In this document: positions 32,051 to 42,999 of the stretch, in pieces | Layout of the letters: every line of letters starts with the position of its first letter | Numbering within the stretch: position 1 is the stretch's first letter | Origin: Dugong dugon | Taxonomy: Eukaryota > Chordata > Mammalia > Sirenia > Dugongidae | Length of the DNA: 64,000 nucleotides | Assembly (NCBI GenBank): GCA_030035585.1 | Contig: CM057473.1 | Span: forward strand, 9,164,501 to 9,228,500 | Reading direction: 5' to 3' | The notes under the pieces: model-generated | The model's database searches: none | What the model saw: the letters and a program-made list of their open reading frames with translations, nothing else | What the model was told of the DNA's origin: nothing | Position numbers and translations under genes: made by a program

Positions 32051-32514
32051 AACAAATATGTTTAACTAGGCTGAAGCATTTTTTTATATATATGTATCAG
32101 TGGTCAGGGCAGTAAACAGATCAGATAATTTCTTAAAATGAGGATCTTAACCCAGCCGTGACAGTGATCAGTTTTCCTTAGCAAACCTCACCTAAAAACT
32201 TTATGCTTTATTTAGTGAGGAGGAATTAGAAGTTAGATATAGAATGAAGTCTGGTACTCGGAGTGACTATTATTGTTGAGGCTGTGTGTGTACATGCACA
32301 GTTATAGAACATAAATTTCTTTCTTCTCTCCTTTTTCTTAGTAGGGCACAAAATATGAATTAGCTTAGTGGACCCTGAGTAATCTTAGTGGGCTAATTCC
32401 TGACTCTGGAAAAGTTACTTTTTTTTTTTTTTTTTATAATTTATTTGACTGTATTCAAGAGTTATTTATTAAACCAACAATTGACGGGCATATGCTATAC
32501 ACCTGGCACTGTGC
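32051..32514. other. Non-coding DNA with a T17 run
   Basis: The T run lies at about 32421-32437. Nothing else recognised. Confidence 0.5.
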
Positions 32515-32521
32515 TTGGTGA

Positions 32522-32679
32522 CGGGGAGCCCTGGTGGTACAGTGGTTAAGAGCTCAGCTACTAACCAAAGAGGTCGGTAGTTGGAATCCGCCAGCCACTC
32601 CTTGGAAACCCTATGGGGCAGTTCTACTCTGTCCTGTGGGGTTGCCATGAGTCTCAGTCAACTAGATGGCAGTGGGTGT
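32522..32679 (+). repeat. AfroSINE copy
   Basis: 'GGGGAGCCCTGGTGGTACAG' to 'AACTAGATGGCAGTGGGTGT'. The short duplication ttggtga flanks it (about 32515-32521 and 32680-32686). Confidence 0.92.
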
Positions 32680-35394
32680 TTGGTGATGAAGATACACATA
32701 CAAGTGAAACACTGTTCCAATTCTTAGTGCACTCAGAGTACAGTGTATTCATACCATGGCAGAAATACTGGTATCCTATTGGCCATAGCAAAGTCCCACT
32801 TTCTTATTCCTCATCAAGATCTTAGAATCATAAACATGAAGAGCATTTCACCTAAGTCTAGCAAATGTTTCCCTATACAACACTCACATTTTCCTGCAGA
32901 AAAACATGAATTTGGAGAAGTGTCACTAACATAAAATCACTTTCTCAGTGGATGAAGGCCAATTTTCTCCTGAGTAATAAGCACTTTTAAGCTAGAAATA
33001 ATATGAGTACTTTCAAGCTGAAGTGTGCAGGTGGAGTTTTATAGTTCTGGTAAATATTTGGCTTCTGTGCTTTTAAGTGGCCATTGTAACTTTAACTCAG
33101 CATTTAGACTTAACCCTGGAAGGCTTACAAAACAAATCGTGCCCTAGAAAAGACATAATTATAGAGAAGTTGTTGGGTTTTAAGCAAACAAATGGAGCAC
33201 TTAAAAATTTCTGCATTAGACAAAAGTAAAGCATTCTAACTTACTCAAATAGAACACAGATGAATGACGATTAGTGTATTTATGTACGCGGGTTGGTATC
33301 TTCACCGTCACCAGAAAGGCTGACTGATAATATGTCCTCAAGTTTAGATGAAATTATATGTACAGATGTTTGTTTTCCCTTCAAAACAAACCAACATTAT
33401 GGACAGTTATTATTATTATTCCTTTTCTTTCTTTTTTTATTTCTTAGGATATTGCCAAGCATCTGGCAAACAGTAAGGAATCAAAGAAATGTCGGTGAAA
33501 TTAATTTAAAGAGGAAAAATGACCAATTGAAGCTGAGAATGAATTACTGAAAAAGCGAGCAATATGGGAGATATTTTAAGCACTTGACCTTCATTCATTA
33601 ATTCTTCAGCATTTTTTTTTTCTATTTTTCCTATCAAAATTCTTTCCGAATAAATATGCAGGGATATCCTACACAGAACAAAAAAAATTAAGAAGTGTCA
33701 TCTAATCACTCCAAAAATATAATCTTTACTTTCTAAAATGTTTTTTTTTCTTGGTAACAAAACTTTCCTGGGAATAGGATCACTTGAGGATAAGGTACAT
33801 TGAACTGCTGCAGACCCATAAATTATAAATTCCAACCAGTTGACATACTCAGCAGAAAAAGAAGAAAATGCAAACTCAAAAGTTCAAAATGTAAATATGT
33901 TGCCCAAAACCATTAAAAAGTCGGTTTGCATGATACTTCCAAAGTGGTTTTCAAAAAGACTGTTTGTTAAGTAAAGACAGTACTGTTTATCCATTGCAGC
34001 TCTTTCCCAAGAAGAAGGGGCTGCCCTTCTTCTATCCACTATCAAAATCCAAACACAAGGTTTGGTCGTGGTCCTGCTTCCAGTTTATCTCACATTTCTG
34101 CTTGAAGTTGATGCTTTCTCTTGCTTGATTCTCAACTTTTCTATATGATATATTTTTGTAGGGACTCTTACTCTTTTCTCAAGACCCTTTCTGATTGGTA
34201 ATCATATCACTGTAGAAAGCATTTCTCTCTAAGAAATTTATTGATGAGACTGAGTAAGCAAGTCAAGAAGATAGCAGGGGGACAAAAGATTTGAAAATTT
34301 TCTGGCCATGAGGTAATCAGTGACGCTCTCTGAGCTGCTGGGTATGAGATCATTTGGGAAATATTTGCCCTGTGCTTATTACTGAGTAATTTTATAATCT
34401 GATTTTGGGACAAATTACCACATGTTACTTTTACTCATTGATTGATGCAAAATCTAGTTATACAGCCCTGTTTTGCTCAAGGCTGCATACTCATGGGTGT
34501 GTGTGTGTGTGTTGCGGAGGGGCGGTGGGGTGAAGGGAGAAGAATAAATGATAGACCTGGACATGAAGGACCTGCAATCTTCTAGAGGAAATGACACACA
34601 AGTTCAAATACAAAGGCATTGAGAAGGTTCTAAGGACACTGATCTTATTCAAGACTCCCACCTTTGCCCGCTTCTACACACTTTCCTTTTCCTCTCCCAT
34701 AGGTCAATATTCTGTCACTAGCCTGGACTTTCCCCAAAGCACCAAATATATACATGCCATTTTCAACTATAACTTCTATTTATCAAGTTTCTGTGTTAAT
34801 CTATACCCACTGGAACAGTTTCTCAACACCTCGTCCCCCTTGAACTTAAATTCCATTGATTCTCTCTACTTTGTCTTTATACAACTCTTCTTTCTATCTT
34901 TATTTTCCAGCCCACAAAAAATAGATTTCATGATCTGGTCTTTCAGTTATCCTTGTACTAGGACCCAATCTCTCTGAATCTTGCAAAACTCCAAGCCAGA
35001 TCAGACCCAAATAGTCACTTTCTCTTTGTCTGCACTTGTGAAGCTGAGCATTGCATAGTGGTAAGAATGTGAAGTCGCATACTCCAACCTCAACAGCATT
35101 CAGACAGAACGACAATACTACACTGTTTTTCTGTTTGGCACTCCAGAGCACCCCTCAAATTTATCATGTCCAGAAATAACACGCTTCCCAAAAATTCTAT
35201 TCTCCATTTCTGTTCCTCAGCTCATTCGGTGTCAACCACATCTGTCTAGTTACCTAAGTCAGAAATCTAGGTGTCAACCGGGACTGCATTATCTCCCTTA
35301 CTCGACAATTTCAATCAGTCATCCAGTTGACTGAGCCTTGTTATTAAACCCCAGTTCTGGTTTAGTACCACTTTTTCAGGTATGGATCACAGTA
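32680..35394. other. 2.7 kb without recognised gene
   Basis: It holds a short (TG)n at 34496-34513 and T-rich patches at 33420-33445 and 33610. The text at 35160-35330 may belong to the ancient repeat family seen at 31780 and 22000. The 128-codon frame at 34591-34977 has no recognised similarity. Confidence 0.45.
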
Positions 35395-35642
35395 GAATGG
35401 TGTCTTGATTCACTTGCTTTGGACGTATCATCAGGAGGGATCAACTGCTGGAGGAAGACATTATGTTTGGTGAATTAGGGCATCAGCAAGGGCACAGGCA
35501 ACATTCAGTGAGATGGATTGGCACAATAGCCACAACTATGGACTTGGACATGCTGGCAATTGGGAGGGTGACTCAGGACCAGGCAACAATTTGTTTTGTT
35601 GTATATGAGGTCACTGTGATTCGGAATCAACTTGCTGGCAGT
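35395..35642 (+). repeat. Deleted RTE derivative, 3' end
   Basis: It begins 'GAATGGTGTCTTGATTCACT', which lines up with the 5'-leader/3'-end junction of the element at 43893-44342, then continues 'TTGGACGTATCATCAGGAGG' to 'TCGGAATCAACTTGCTGGCA'. The 3' variant text ('GGCATCAGCAAGGGCACAGG') matches the copies at 3868 and 44101 better than the autonomous RTE. Confidence 0.75.
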
Positions 35643-35795
35643 TATCTGTCTATATCTTTCAGTTATTAACGGACCTTGGCAATGGTGGAATAATAGTTCC
35701 TCACAAATTATCCTTTGTTCCTGCTGAACCCAAAACATAATTTTAATATGTAATTCAAGGACCTACCGTTCCTCTCAAGGTCCATGGTTTTCTCA

Positions 35796-35983
35796 ATGGT
35801 TTACACTTGATTATTAGCTTAAAGGGTGACAGTTCGAACTCACTTGCAACACTTCGGGGAAAAAAAGGTCTGGCAATCTGCTTCTGTAAAGATTACAGCC
35901 AAGAAAACCCTCCGGAGCAGTTCTACTCTGTAACACTTGGGGTCACCGTAAGTTGAGAATCAACTCAAAAGCAATGAGTTTTG
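35796..35983 (+). repeat. AfroSINE copy, long type, head decayed
   Basis: 'GGTGACAGTTCGAACTCACT', 'AAGGTCTGGCAATCTGCTTC', 'AAGATTACAGCCAAGAAAAC', 'GAGCAGTTCTACTCTGTAAC' in the order of the long type. The first tRNA-like bases are poorly preserved. Confidence 0.82.
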
Positions 35984-36106
35984 GGTAATGTTCCTCTCTA
36001 CTGGACAGTCATGGTTTAGAAGAGCTGTAATTTCCATTGAAGCTTCTTGAGTCTCAAAATAAAACAGAAAGCATTTCAACACTCTGGTTTAGTACCCTTG
36101 CCATAG

Positions 36107-36578
36107 TGGTATGGTAGGCTGACTAATGCTCCTCATGCTCATTCCCAGGACCTGCGAAGGTTATTTTATATGGCAAAAGAAACTTTGCAGATATGTTAAG
36201 GATTCCATGACGGGAAGATTATCATGGATTATCTGGGTGGACCCAAAAAATTTCAAGAGTCCTCATAAGAAGAACACAAGGAGGTCAAATGGCGTTAGCG
36301 TTAGGATGCTGAAAGCAATGTGACAGTGGAAGCAGAGATGGCATTACGTAGCCACAAATCACAGAATGCCAGCATTCTGTAGAAGTTAGAAGAGGCAAGG
36401 AATGGATTCTTCTCTAGAGTCTCTAGAAGCAACCAGTCCTGCCAACACCTTGATAAGTCCAGCAAGGTTTCTTTGGACATCTGACCTCCAAAACTGTAGG
36501 AGAATAAATTTGTGTTGTTTGAAACCACTAAGTTTGTGCAAAAACATTTTTTTACAGCAGAAACAGGACACTAATACA
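36107..36578 (+). repeat. MLT1B/C-like MaLR LTR
   Basis: 'GGTATGGTAGGCTGACTAAT', 'ATGGCAAAAGAAACTTTGCA', 'GATTATCATGGATTATCTGG', 'TCTGACCTCCAAAACTGTAG', 'AATAAATTTGTGTTGTTTGA', 'ACAGGACACTAATACA' is the whole MLT1 LTR from 5' to 3'. The frames on both strands at 36126-36632 are shadows of it. Confidence 0.9.
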
Positions 36579-37189
36579 AGTGATGAGCATTTTATATTCA
36601 CATGCTTAATTTTGGGCAAAAATGTAATCTAAGAATATCTAACACGAAAAAGATAGTATTATAAATTAATATAAGCAACTTGGATTAATCATTAATTATA
36701 AGCATTCCATTATGAAGCTCTGCCAGCTGATGTTTGCCAGGTTTCTTAAAGTAACAGATATCTAAGTTAAAGTAAGTCCAGCCTGTCATAGCTGCTAGAG
36801 CAGGTTTTTCTGCTCATTCCTAACTCCAGTTATGTGAAAGTACAATTAAATGGTACGAGGGAGCAATGGGGTATGTTTTGTGAATGTATATGTATGTTTA
36901 TGTACATAGAGCATACTTGAATTGCTAACTTCCAAATTACTGGAGAACAAAATGATGAATGTAACAGTCTAATAATATTGCATATAGTTTGATCTGTCCT
37001 GTTGCTGAATTATTATCATGAAAATGTGTTCCCGTCACAGTGTATCTGTATGGATTTGATGATTATGAATACCAGGACTAGTACTATGTTGAGGCAAGTG
37101 GGCATGTTATGGGCAAAATGTAAGGAGGTGCCAACATGCCGAATGAAAAAAAAAAATCTCTAAAGATCAGATACTATACAATTCCATTT
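36579..37189. other. Non-coding DNA, no gene seen
   Basis: AT-rich with an A10 run near 37147. No element recognised. Confidence 0.5.
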
Positions 37190-37671
37190 ATGTTGTGGTT
37201 AAGTGCCGTCAGGTCAGTTCCGACTTATAACAATGGTATGTACAACAGAACAAAACATTGCCCTATCCTGTGCCATCCTCACGATCGTTGCTATATTTGA
37301 GCCCATTGTTGCAACCACAATGTCAGTCCATCTCCTTAAGGGTCTTTCTCTTTTTCGCTGATCCTCTACTTTACCAAGCACAATGTCCTTCTCCAGGGAC
37401 TGGTCCCTCCTTATAGTATATCCAAAGTACATGAGGGGAAGTCTCACCGTGCTCCCTTCTAAGGAGCACTCTGGCTATACTTCTTCCAAGACAGATTTCT
37501 TCATTCTTCTGGCAGTCCGTGGAATATTCAATATTCTTTGTCAACACCATAATTCAAATGCATCAATTCTTCTTTGGTCTTCCTTATTCGTTGTCCAGCT
37601 TTGGCATGCATGTGAGGCGATTGAAAATACCACGGCATGGGTCAGGCACACCTTACAACTCTTGAAATGAC
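37190..37671 (-). repeat. RTE-type LINE 3' end, minus strand
   Basis: It starts in '..GTTGTGGTTAAGTGCCGTCA' and reads 'CCAATCCATCTC'-like text, 'CTCTACTTTACCAAGCACAA', 'TTCTCCAGGGACTGGTCCCT', 'GGCATGCATGTGAGGCGATT'. The minus frame 37447-37214 holds the C-terminal RTE motif region ('YFGYTIRRDQSLEKDIVLGK'), similar to the autonomous '..FGHVVRRDQSLEKDIMLGK..' pattern. Truncated and inactive. Confidence 0.88.
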
Positions 37672-37756
37672 AAAATTATAGAAATGGGGACCAAATTAAT
37701 GGCTGCCATGAAGTAGGAATTGTGTGTGTAGGGAGGATGGGTGTGATTATAAAGGG

Positions 37757-37951
37757 GTGCTATTGTTGCTAGTTGTCAACTTATGGTGACTCCCACCTTG
37801 CAGAGTAGAACTGCTCCATGGAGTTTTCAAGACTGTGACTTTTTGGAAGCAGATGGCCAGGCCTGTCTTCCAAGGTTCCTCTTGGTGGGTCCAAAACACC
37901 AACCTTTCAGCTAGTAGTTGAGTGCTTAACTGTTTGCACCACCCAAGGGAA
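37757..37951 (-). repeat. AfroSINE copy, older type
   Basis: 'GTTGTCAACTTATGGTGACT', 'GGAGTTTTCAAGACTGTGAC', 'GGAAGCAGATGGCCAGGCCT' and head 'TGTTTGCACCACCCAAGGGA'. It ends immediately beside the decayed hAT transposase frame. Confidence 0.85.
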
Positions 37952-37974
37952 GCCATTAAAAAATTTGTTAACTT

Positions 37975-39470
37975 CTTCTCCTATCTAGCAATCCAAATAT
38001 CATTAAATGGGCACAAAGTGTCAGATAAATAATTAAGTTTGGCCATCAGATTACCATCTTTAAAAAGCTGCAGCCAAACTGGTTTCTTATCTTCCAAAAA
38101 TATTAGGAGTTTGTTTAGTAATTCAATCATTTTCAACAGAACTTTTCCTCTCGATAACTATCACGTTTCCTTATGCCGTAAGTTTCTAATCAGTTCCATA
38201 TTATCATCTGATAAAGAAAACAATCTCAAAAATCAATGTATTAACATTTATTTAGTTCACATATTTTACTATGCCATTAGGCACTCTGTTTATTTCAGTT
38301 GACTTTTTAGGAAGAACAAGACATTCTTAATAAACAAAGCAGTGTGCTGATTTGCATTTTGGTGCAATCCGCACATCTGGATAACTACTCCAGAATATTT
38401 TCTGTTGTCAAAATTGTACCATTTGAACATACTCCTACACAAAGCTTAATCTCCAAACTACATTGGTTGACAGCTTATTGTTTTAAACATTTCAGATCTA
38501 GTCATTTGAAATCAACAATAATGCAATATATATATATTTCTTCATGCCAATAGTATAGTGTGTTAAAATTGTGGTATGCTACAAGAATTGTCATGCTAGT
38601 GATATTAGTCTAGTTGCAATGAAGAACGCTGTGTTAGCTTTAATTGTTCTGTGAGTTGCTTTCTCATATCATCACTCAGTTCCTGAATACATGGTATCAT
38701 GGGAAAGTGGTATTTGGGCATCCTCATACCTCAGATTCATTATACATTTCCAAGCAGATATCTTTGATACCATATTTCACTAATGTCTCAGCAATTGTAT
38801 ATGTTTTATTTCCTCTTAGCAACCCAAAGTGCAATTTTACAAGCAGCTCCCCTAGCATCAGTATTTATATGCGCAATGTTGAACATCTGCTTCGGTTGGT
38901 TTTCCAACTCAGTGCCTTCTCTTACAAGAACTCTTTTGATTTTGAACATATTTATTTATGTATTTTATGTAAATACCACTTGAGTTTTGATGGTTTCATC
39001 CCTTCATTATTCAGTACATTGCCACAAATACCATACTGTGCTTTCTGTGCTTTACCATCAATTATGTTCAGAAAACCAATCTCAACGTGTTGTCGTTGTT
39101 GTTAAGTGCCTGCTGAGTTGATTTTGACTCATGGTGACCCCACATGGCAGAGTAGAACTATCCTATAGGATTTTCTAAGTTGTTATCTTTATGGGAGCAG
39201 ATCTCCAGGTCTTCCTCTCACAGAGCCACTGGGTAGGTTTGAACCACCAGCCTTTCAGTTAGCAGCCAAGCACTTAACTGTTGCATCACTAGCGCTCCTT
39301 AATCTCAATATACTGGGATTCATACTCATAGGTAAAACAAGTATGAACTCTTCTTGTCTTTAATTCTTCAGAGTAACTTCTGTCGCCATCGTTTGATTAC
39401 TACTACTGTAGCCTTTAGATAACATATATTTCCTCTTAATAAGCTCACTGGAATTTCTTCTTCCTACGTA
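37975..39470 (-). pseudogene. Decayed hAT transposase (Buster/Charlie-like)
   Basis: The minus strand carries, in order and across several phases, blocks typical of BED-finger hAT transposases, the source of genes such as ZBED5, ZBED9 and FAM200. A BED-finger remnant 'YGICGNVLNNEGMKPSKL' lies at about 39040-38983. An 'ELSDDMRKQLTEQLK' segment lies at about 38690-38620. 'CVGVCSNG' lies at about 38445-38421, matching the hAT CVGVCTDGA block. 'IAPKCKSAHCF' lies at about 38369-38337. 'LSRGKVLLKMIELLNKLL' lies at about 38160-38105, and 'KLNYLSDTLCPFNDIW' at about 38043-37995. Stops and frameshifts separate them, and the Asp-Glu-Ser-Thr motif is lost. The AfroSINE at 39087-39300 interrupts the segment just ahead of the BED finger, which reappears beyond it as 'YEYESQYIEI' at about 39330-39301. 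It could be a transposon remnant or a processed copy of a domesticated gene. No terminal repeats or poly-A tail seen. Confidence 0.75.
39087..39300 (-). repeat. AfroSINE inside the hAT frame
   Basis: GTTGTCGTTGTTGTTAAG tail complement, 'GAGTTGATTTTGACTCATGG', 'GGGAGCAGATCTCCAGGTCT', head 'TAACTGTTGCATCACTAGCG'. Probable duplication aatctcaa at 39079-39086 and 39301-39308. Confidence 0.92.
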
Positions 39471-39696
39471 AATTAGGATTAAAACAAATACTATATCGTA
39501 CAATAATGTTCATTACAGCACTGTTCAAAATAACCAAAAGGAGGAAACAACCTAATTGTTCATCCACAGATGAATAGATAAAATTAGCCATGCTTAATTG
39601 GAACGGGCAAGACAATAGCTGAGGGACAGATCACTGTAAGCATGCAGTCCTTCAGACCTGACAGGATGCCGTGCCTTCCCATTCCTCCCCCTTTTT
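39471..39696 (+). repeat. Short L1 ORF2/3' remnant within unassigned DNA
   Basis: 'AATGTTCATTACAGCACTGT', 'GGAAACAACCTAATTGTTCA', 'CCACAGATGAATAGATAAA' at about 39508-39590 matches a conserved stretch near the end of L1 ORF2. The rest of the interval is unassigned. Confidence 0.55.
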
Positions 39697-40258
39697 GTTG
39701 TTAGGTGCCATCAAGTTGATTCCAACTCATAGTGACCTTATGTGACAGAGTAGAACTGCCCCATTGGGTTTCCTAGGCTGTACTTTTTATGGTGCTGGCA
39801 AAGAATACTGAATATACCATGGACTGCCAAAAGAATGAACAACTCTATCTTGGAAGAAGTACAGCCAGAATGCTCCTTAGAAGGGAGGATAGGGAGACTT
39901 TGTCTCACATATTTTGGACACGTTATCAGGAGGGATCAATCCCTGAAGAAGGACATCATGCTTGGTAAACTAGAGGGTCAGTGAAAAAGAGGAAGATCCT
40001 CAACAAGATGGATGGACCCAGTGGCTGCAACAATGGGCTCAAGCATAACCATCCTGAGGTGGCACGGGACCAGGTAGTGTTTCGTTCTGTTGTACGTAGG
40101 GTCTCTATGAGTCAGAGCTGACTTAACGGCACCTAACAACAACAACCTTTATGGGATTAGATCATCAGGTCTTTCTCCTGTGGAGCTACTGTGTAGGTTT
40201 GAACTGCCAACCTTTCTGATAGCAGCCCAACACTTAACTGTTGCACCACCAAGGCTCC
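39697..40258 (-). repeat. AfroSINE split by an RTE insertion
   Basis: The left piece 39697-39790 ('GTTGATTCCAACTCATAGTG', 'CCCCATTGGGTTTCCTAGGC') and right piece 40149-40258 ('GGGATTAGATCATCAGGTCT', head 'GTTGCACCACCAAGGCTCCC') make one long-type minus copy. The words tttttatgg and cctttatgg at the joints suggest a short target duplication of the RTE. Confidence 0.88.
39791..40148 (+). repeat. RTE-type LINE 3' end nested in a SINE
   Basis: It starts in the C-terminal coding part ('GAATACTGAATATACCATGG', 'ACTGCCAAAAGAATGAACAA'), continues 'GGACACGTTATCAGGAGGGA' and 'CGTTCTGTTGTACGTAGGGT', and ends 'GGCACCTAACAACAACAAC'. Close to the autonomous RTE1_LA-type 3' end. 5'-truncated. Confidence 0.92.
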
Positions 40259-40457
40259 CCTACCAGACTAATACTGATGCTATTAAGGGGACAAGAAGTA
40301 ATTTTATGAATGTTAGATATATAAAAGAAAACATAGCCAAAAGCCGAGAGGGTTAACTGTGGGACAAAGGACTAAGTTTGGTCTTCTGTCTCATTTCTGA
40401 AAATAGCCTGAGCAATTAAGATGTTCTTTGTCTTTCTAAAACAACCAGGCCACCCTT

Positions 40458-41065
40458 AAACACATGTATATTCAAGTTGCCAAGGATTTCATTTTATTTA
40501 GATCCACAATCAACATCCATGGAAGCAGCAGTCAAGAAATCAAAGGACACATTGCATTGGGCAAATCTGCTGCAAAACATCTCCTCGAAGTGTTAAAAGC
40601 AAAGATGTCACCTTGCAGACTAAGATGCACCTCACCAAAGCCATGGTGTTTTCAATTTGCCTCCTCTGCATGTGAAAGCTGGACAATTAGTAAGGAAGAC
40701 CAAAGAAGAACAGATGCCTTTGAATTATGGTGTTGGCTAAGAATATTAAATATACCATGGACTAACAAAAGAATTAACAAGTCTTTCTTGGAAAAAGTTC
40801 AGCCAGAATGTTCCTTAGAAGCAAGGATGGCAAGACTTTGGACATGTTATCAGGAGGGCTCAGTCCCTGGAGAAGGACATCATACTTGGTAAAGAAGAGG
40901 GTCAGTGAAAAATAGGAAGACCTTCAACGAGATGGATTGACACAGTGCCTGCAACAATGAGCTCAAACATAGCAACGATTGTGAGGATGGTTCAGGACTT
41001 GGCGGTGTTTCGTTTTGTTGTACTTGTGGTCGCTATGAATCAGAATCGACTCAGTGGCAACAAAT
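40458..41065 (+). repeat. RTE-type LINE 3' part with ORF2 remnant
   Basis: A forward frame at 40464-40892 of 142 codons keeps the RTE C-terminal blocks 'ACESWTISKEDQRRTDAFEL' and 'IPWTNKRINKSFLEKV'. The frame is broken afterwards, where 'YFGHVIRRDQS'-type text is shifted and part is deleted ('GACTTTGGACATG' replaces the longer autonomous text). It ends 'AATCGACTCAGTGGCAACAA'. A reverse transcriptase relic, not a host gene. Confidence 0.9.
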
Positions 41066-41518
41066 ATGATGCATACTGTATCCTAGAAGAAGTTTCAAGA
41101 GGTGCTAATAAATTTTGCCAATCCCTTTGCTTCTGTTTTCTATCTGGATTCTGGAATACAAATATATAGATCTGGTTTGCAGCTGATCTCAGTCTATGTG
41201 TGGTTTGAACAAGAAATCAGTGTTACTCTTCTTGTTGTGAACCACTGAGATTTTATGGTTATTTTTTATCTCAGCAAATCTGGCTAGACATAACAGAAAT
41301 AAGAATACTAAGTACAACATATTGATAATTCATAGTGTACCTGACAAAAAATAAAGATAATTGCATTGAATGAAATTAAAATAACTAAAGTCATACTTCC
41401 GCACATCATCAAGTCATTTTTAAGAATTAAAATTTCTACTGGTACAATTTAGCTAAATGAATTTACTATGTATGGTAGACACTGCCATTATTTGTTCATT
41501 GCTGATTTGTCAAGGCCT
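41066..41518. other. Non-coding DNA, no gene seen
   Basis: AT-rich, nothing recognised. Confidence 0.5.
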
Positions 41519-41686
41519 GGAGCCCTGATGGAGCAGTGGTTAAGCACTTGGCTGCTAACCAAAAGGTCGGGTTATTCAAATCTGCCAGCTGCTCCTTGGA
41601 AACCCTATGGGGCAGTGCTACTCTGTCCTGTAGGTTCGCCATGAGTAGAAATCAACTCGACTGCAGTGGGTTTGGTTTTGGTTTTA
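41519..41686 (+). repeat. AfroSINE copy
   Basis: 'GGAGCCCTGATGGAGCAGTG' to 'GTGGGTTTGGTTTTGGTTTT'. The B box is altered ('GTCGGGTTATTCAAATCTGC'), so it would not promote transcription well. Confidence 0.92.
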
Positions 41687-42817
41687 GAACAGTATTAACA
41701 TATAGCTTGAACTCAATGTTTTTGAATGAATGAATAACATGGTGAGTATGAATGAAAAAAAGGAATGGAGATCTCATCCCGGAGACCATTTTGAAAGTAA
41801 ACATAATAATTAATAGAAAATAAGGTTTTGTATAGAATGAGGCCACACTGAGAAAAGCCAGTAAGAGAAAGTTTTGAGTCATATTTTATGCAGTAAAAAG
41901 GACTAACCATTGTAGATTTTTAGCAGAATTGCCACAATTCTTCAACTCACTCCAATATGTTTTCTTCTTCTACTAGTCTCTCAAATATCTTCCCAATATA
42001 AACATTTGAGGTTTCATCTTTCTTAACATTTCATCAACATTCCAATGTTGACCATCACATTTTTTGAAACATCTTCTCCATTCTAAAATGCCACACTCTG
42101 GTGCTTTTCTACTAGTTCCCTGTGCATTTCAAGCATCAAAGCTCAGAGTTACTCACAGATTCTAAGACCTCTTCTTTCAAATCCATACTTACTTCCTGGA
42201 TGATTTCATCCATAATCCCAACTTCAGTTATTTAATTACCTTACTCACAGATAACGAACATGATTATACCGCTGATACTGAGGTGTGACGTTAGACTGCA
42301 CTTCAGTCCTGGGTGATCAACTGTCTCTGATATTTGCAACTCAATTTTTTCAAGACGGGGCTAAGTCAAAGATATTGAATGCTTCTGTGAGATTTCACAA
42401 GATGAGGACTATAACATGTCCATTGAATTTTGCTACTGAGCCTTAGCAAGAGCTTTCTTGATGAAATGATAGAGGTAGAATCCAAATAGGAATACGATGG
42501 GAAATTAACCAATGATAAGAAAATTGAGACTGAGCGTGGACAACCTTGGTGAAGTTTGTGAAGAGATAAAGAGAGTGGTTGGCAGCTTCAGGAGAAAGAG
42601 ATATGTTTACATTCAGGAATATTTCACATTTGTATGATTCGTAACAGAAAATAAGAACCACGATATATTATTTTATAAGAGGTAAGTCATGGTAAGGAAA
42701 TACAAACTAATATTTGTAGGCATTTTAGATATTTTCTTCCTCAGTTAGATATTGAAAACAAGATCTTACCAATTCTTGTAAAATAAAATATTGTATAACC
42801 CCCCACCCCCCCACCAA
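41687..42817. other. Non-coding DNA, no gene seen
   Basis: The text at 41940-42180 has the flavour of an ancient LINE-type repeat but I cannot assign it. A C-rich patch (two C7-type runs) at 42800-42818 adjoins the next SINE. Confidence 0.4.
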
Positions 42818-42999
42818 AAAAACAAACTCATTGTCATCAAGTTGATTCCAACTCATATGACCCTAAAAGACAGAGTAGAACTGCCCCATAGGGTTTCCAA
42901 GGCTGAAAATCTTCTCCCGCAGAGTGACTGGTGCCTTCAAACCGTGGAGCTTTCTGTTAGTAGCCTAGTGCTTTAACCACGGTGCCACCAGGGCTTCTA
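42818..42999 (-). repeat. AfroSINE copy, minus strand
   Basis: 'CAAGTTGATTCCAACTCATA', 'AGTAGAACTGCCCCATAGGG', 'CCGCAGAGTGACTGGTGCCT', head 'TTAACCACGGTGCCACCAGG'. Intermediate between short and long types. Confidence 0.9.

Noticed and set aside
34591-34977. 128-codon forward ORF
   Set aside because: No recognisable protein, AT-rich composition, no splice-site or promoter context that supports it.
38644-39105. 153-codon forward ORF, longest non-repeat frame on the plus strand here
   Set aside because: It is the antisense of the decayed hAT transposase; no similarity in its own frame.
40464-40892. 142-codon ORF as a host gene
   Set aside because: Its blocks are those of the RTE ORF2 C-terminus, and it lies inside a truncated LINE.
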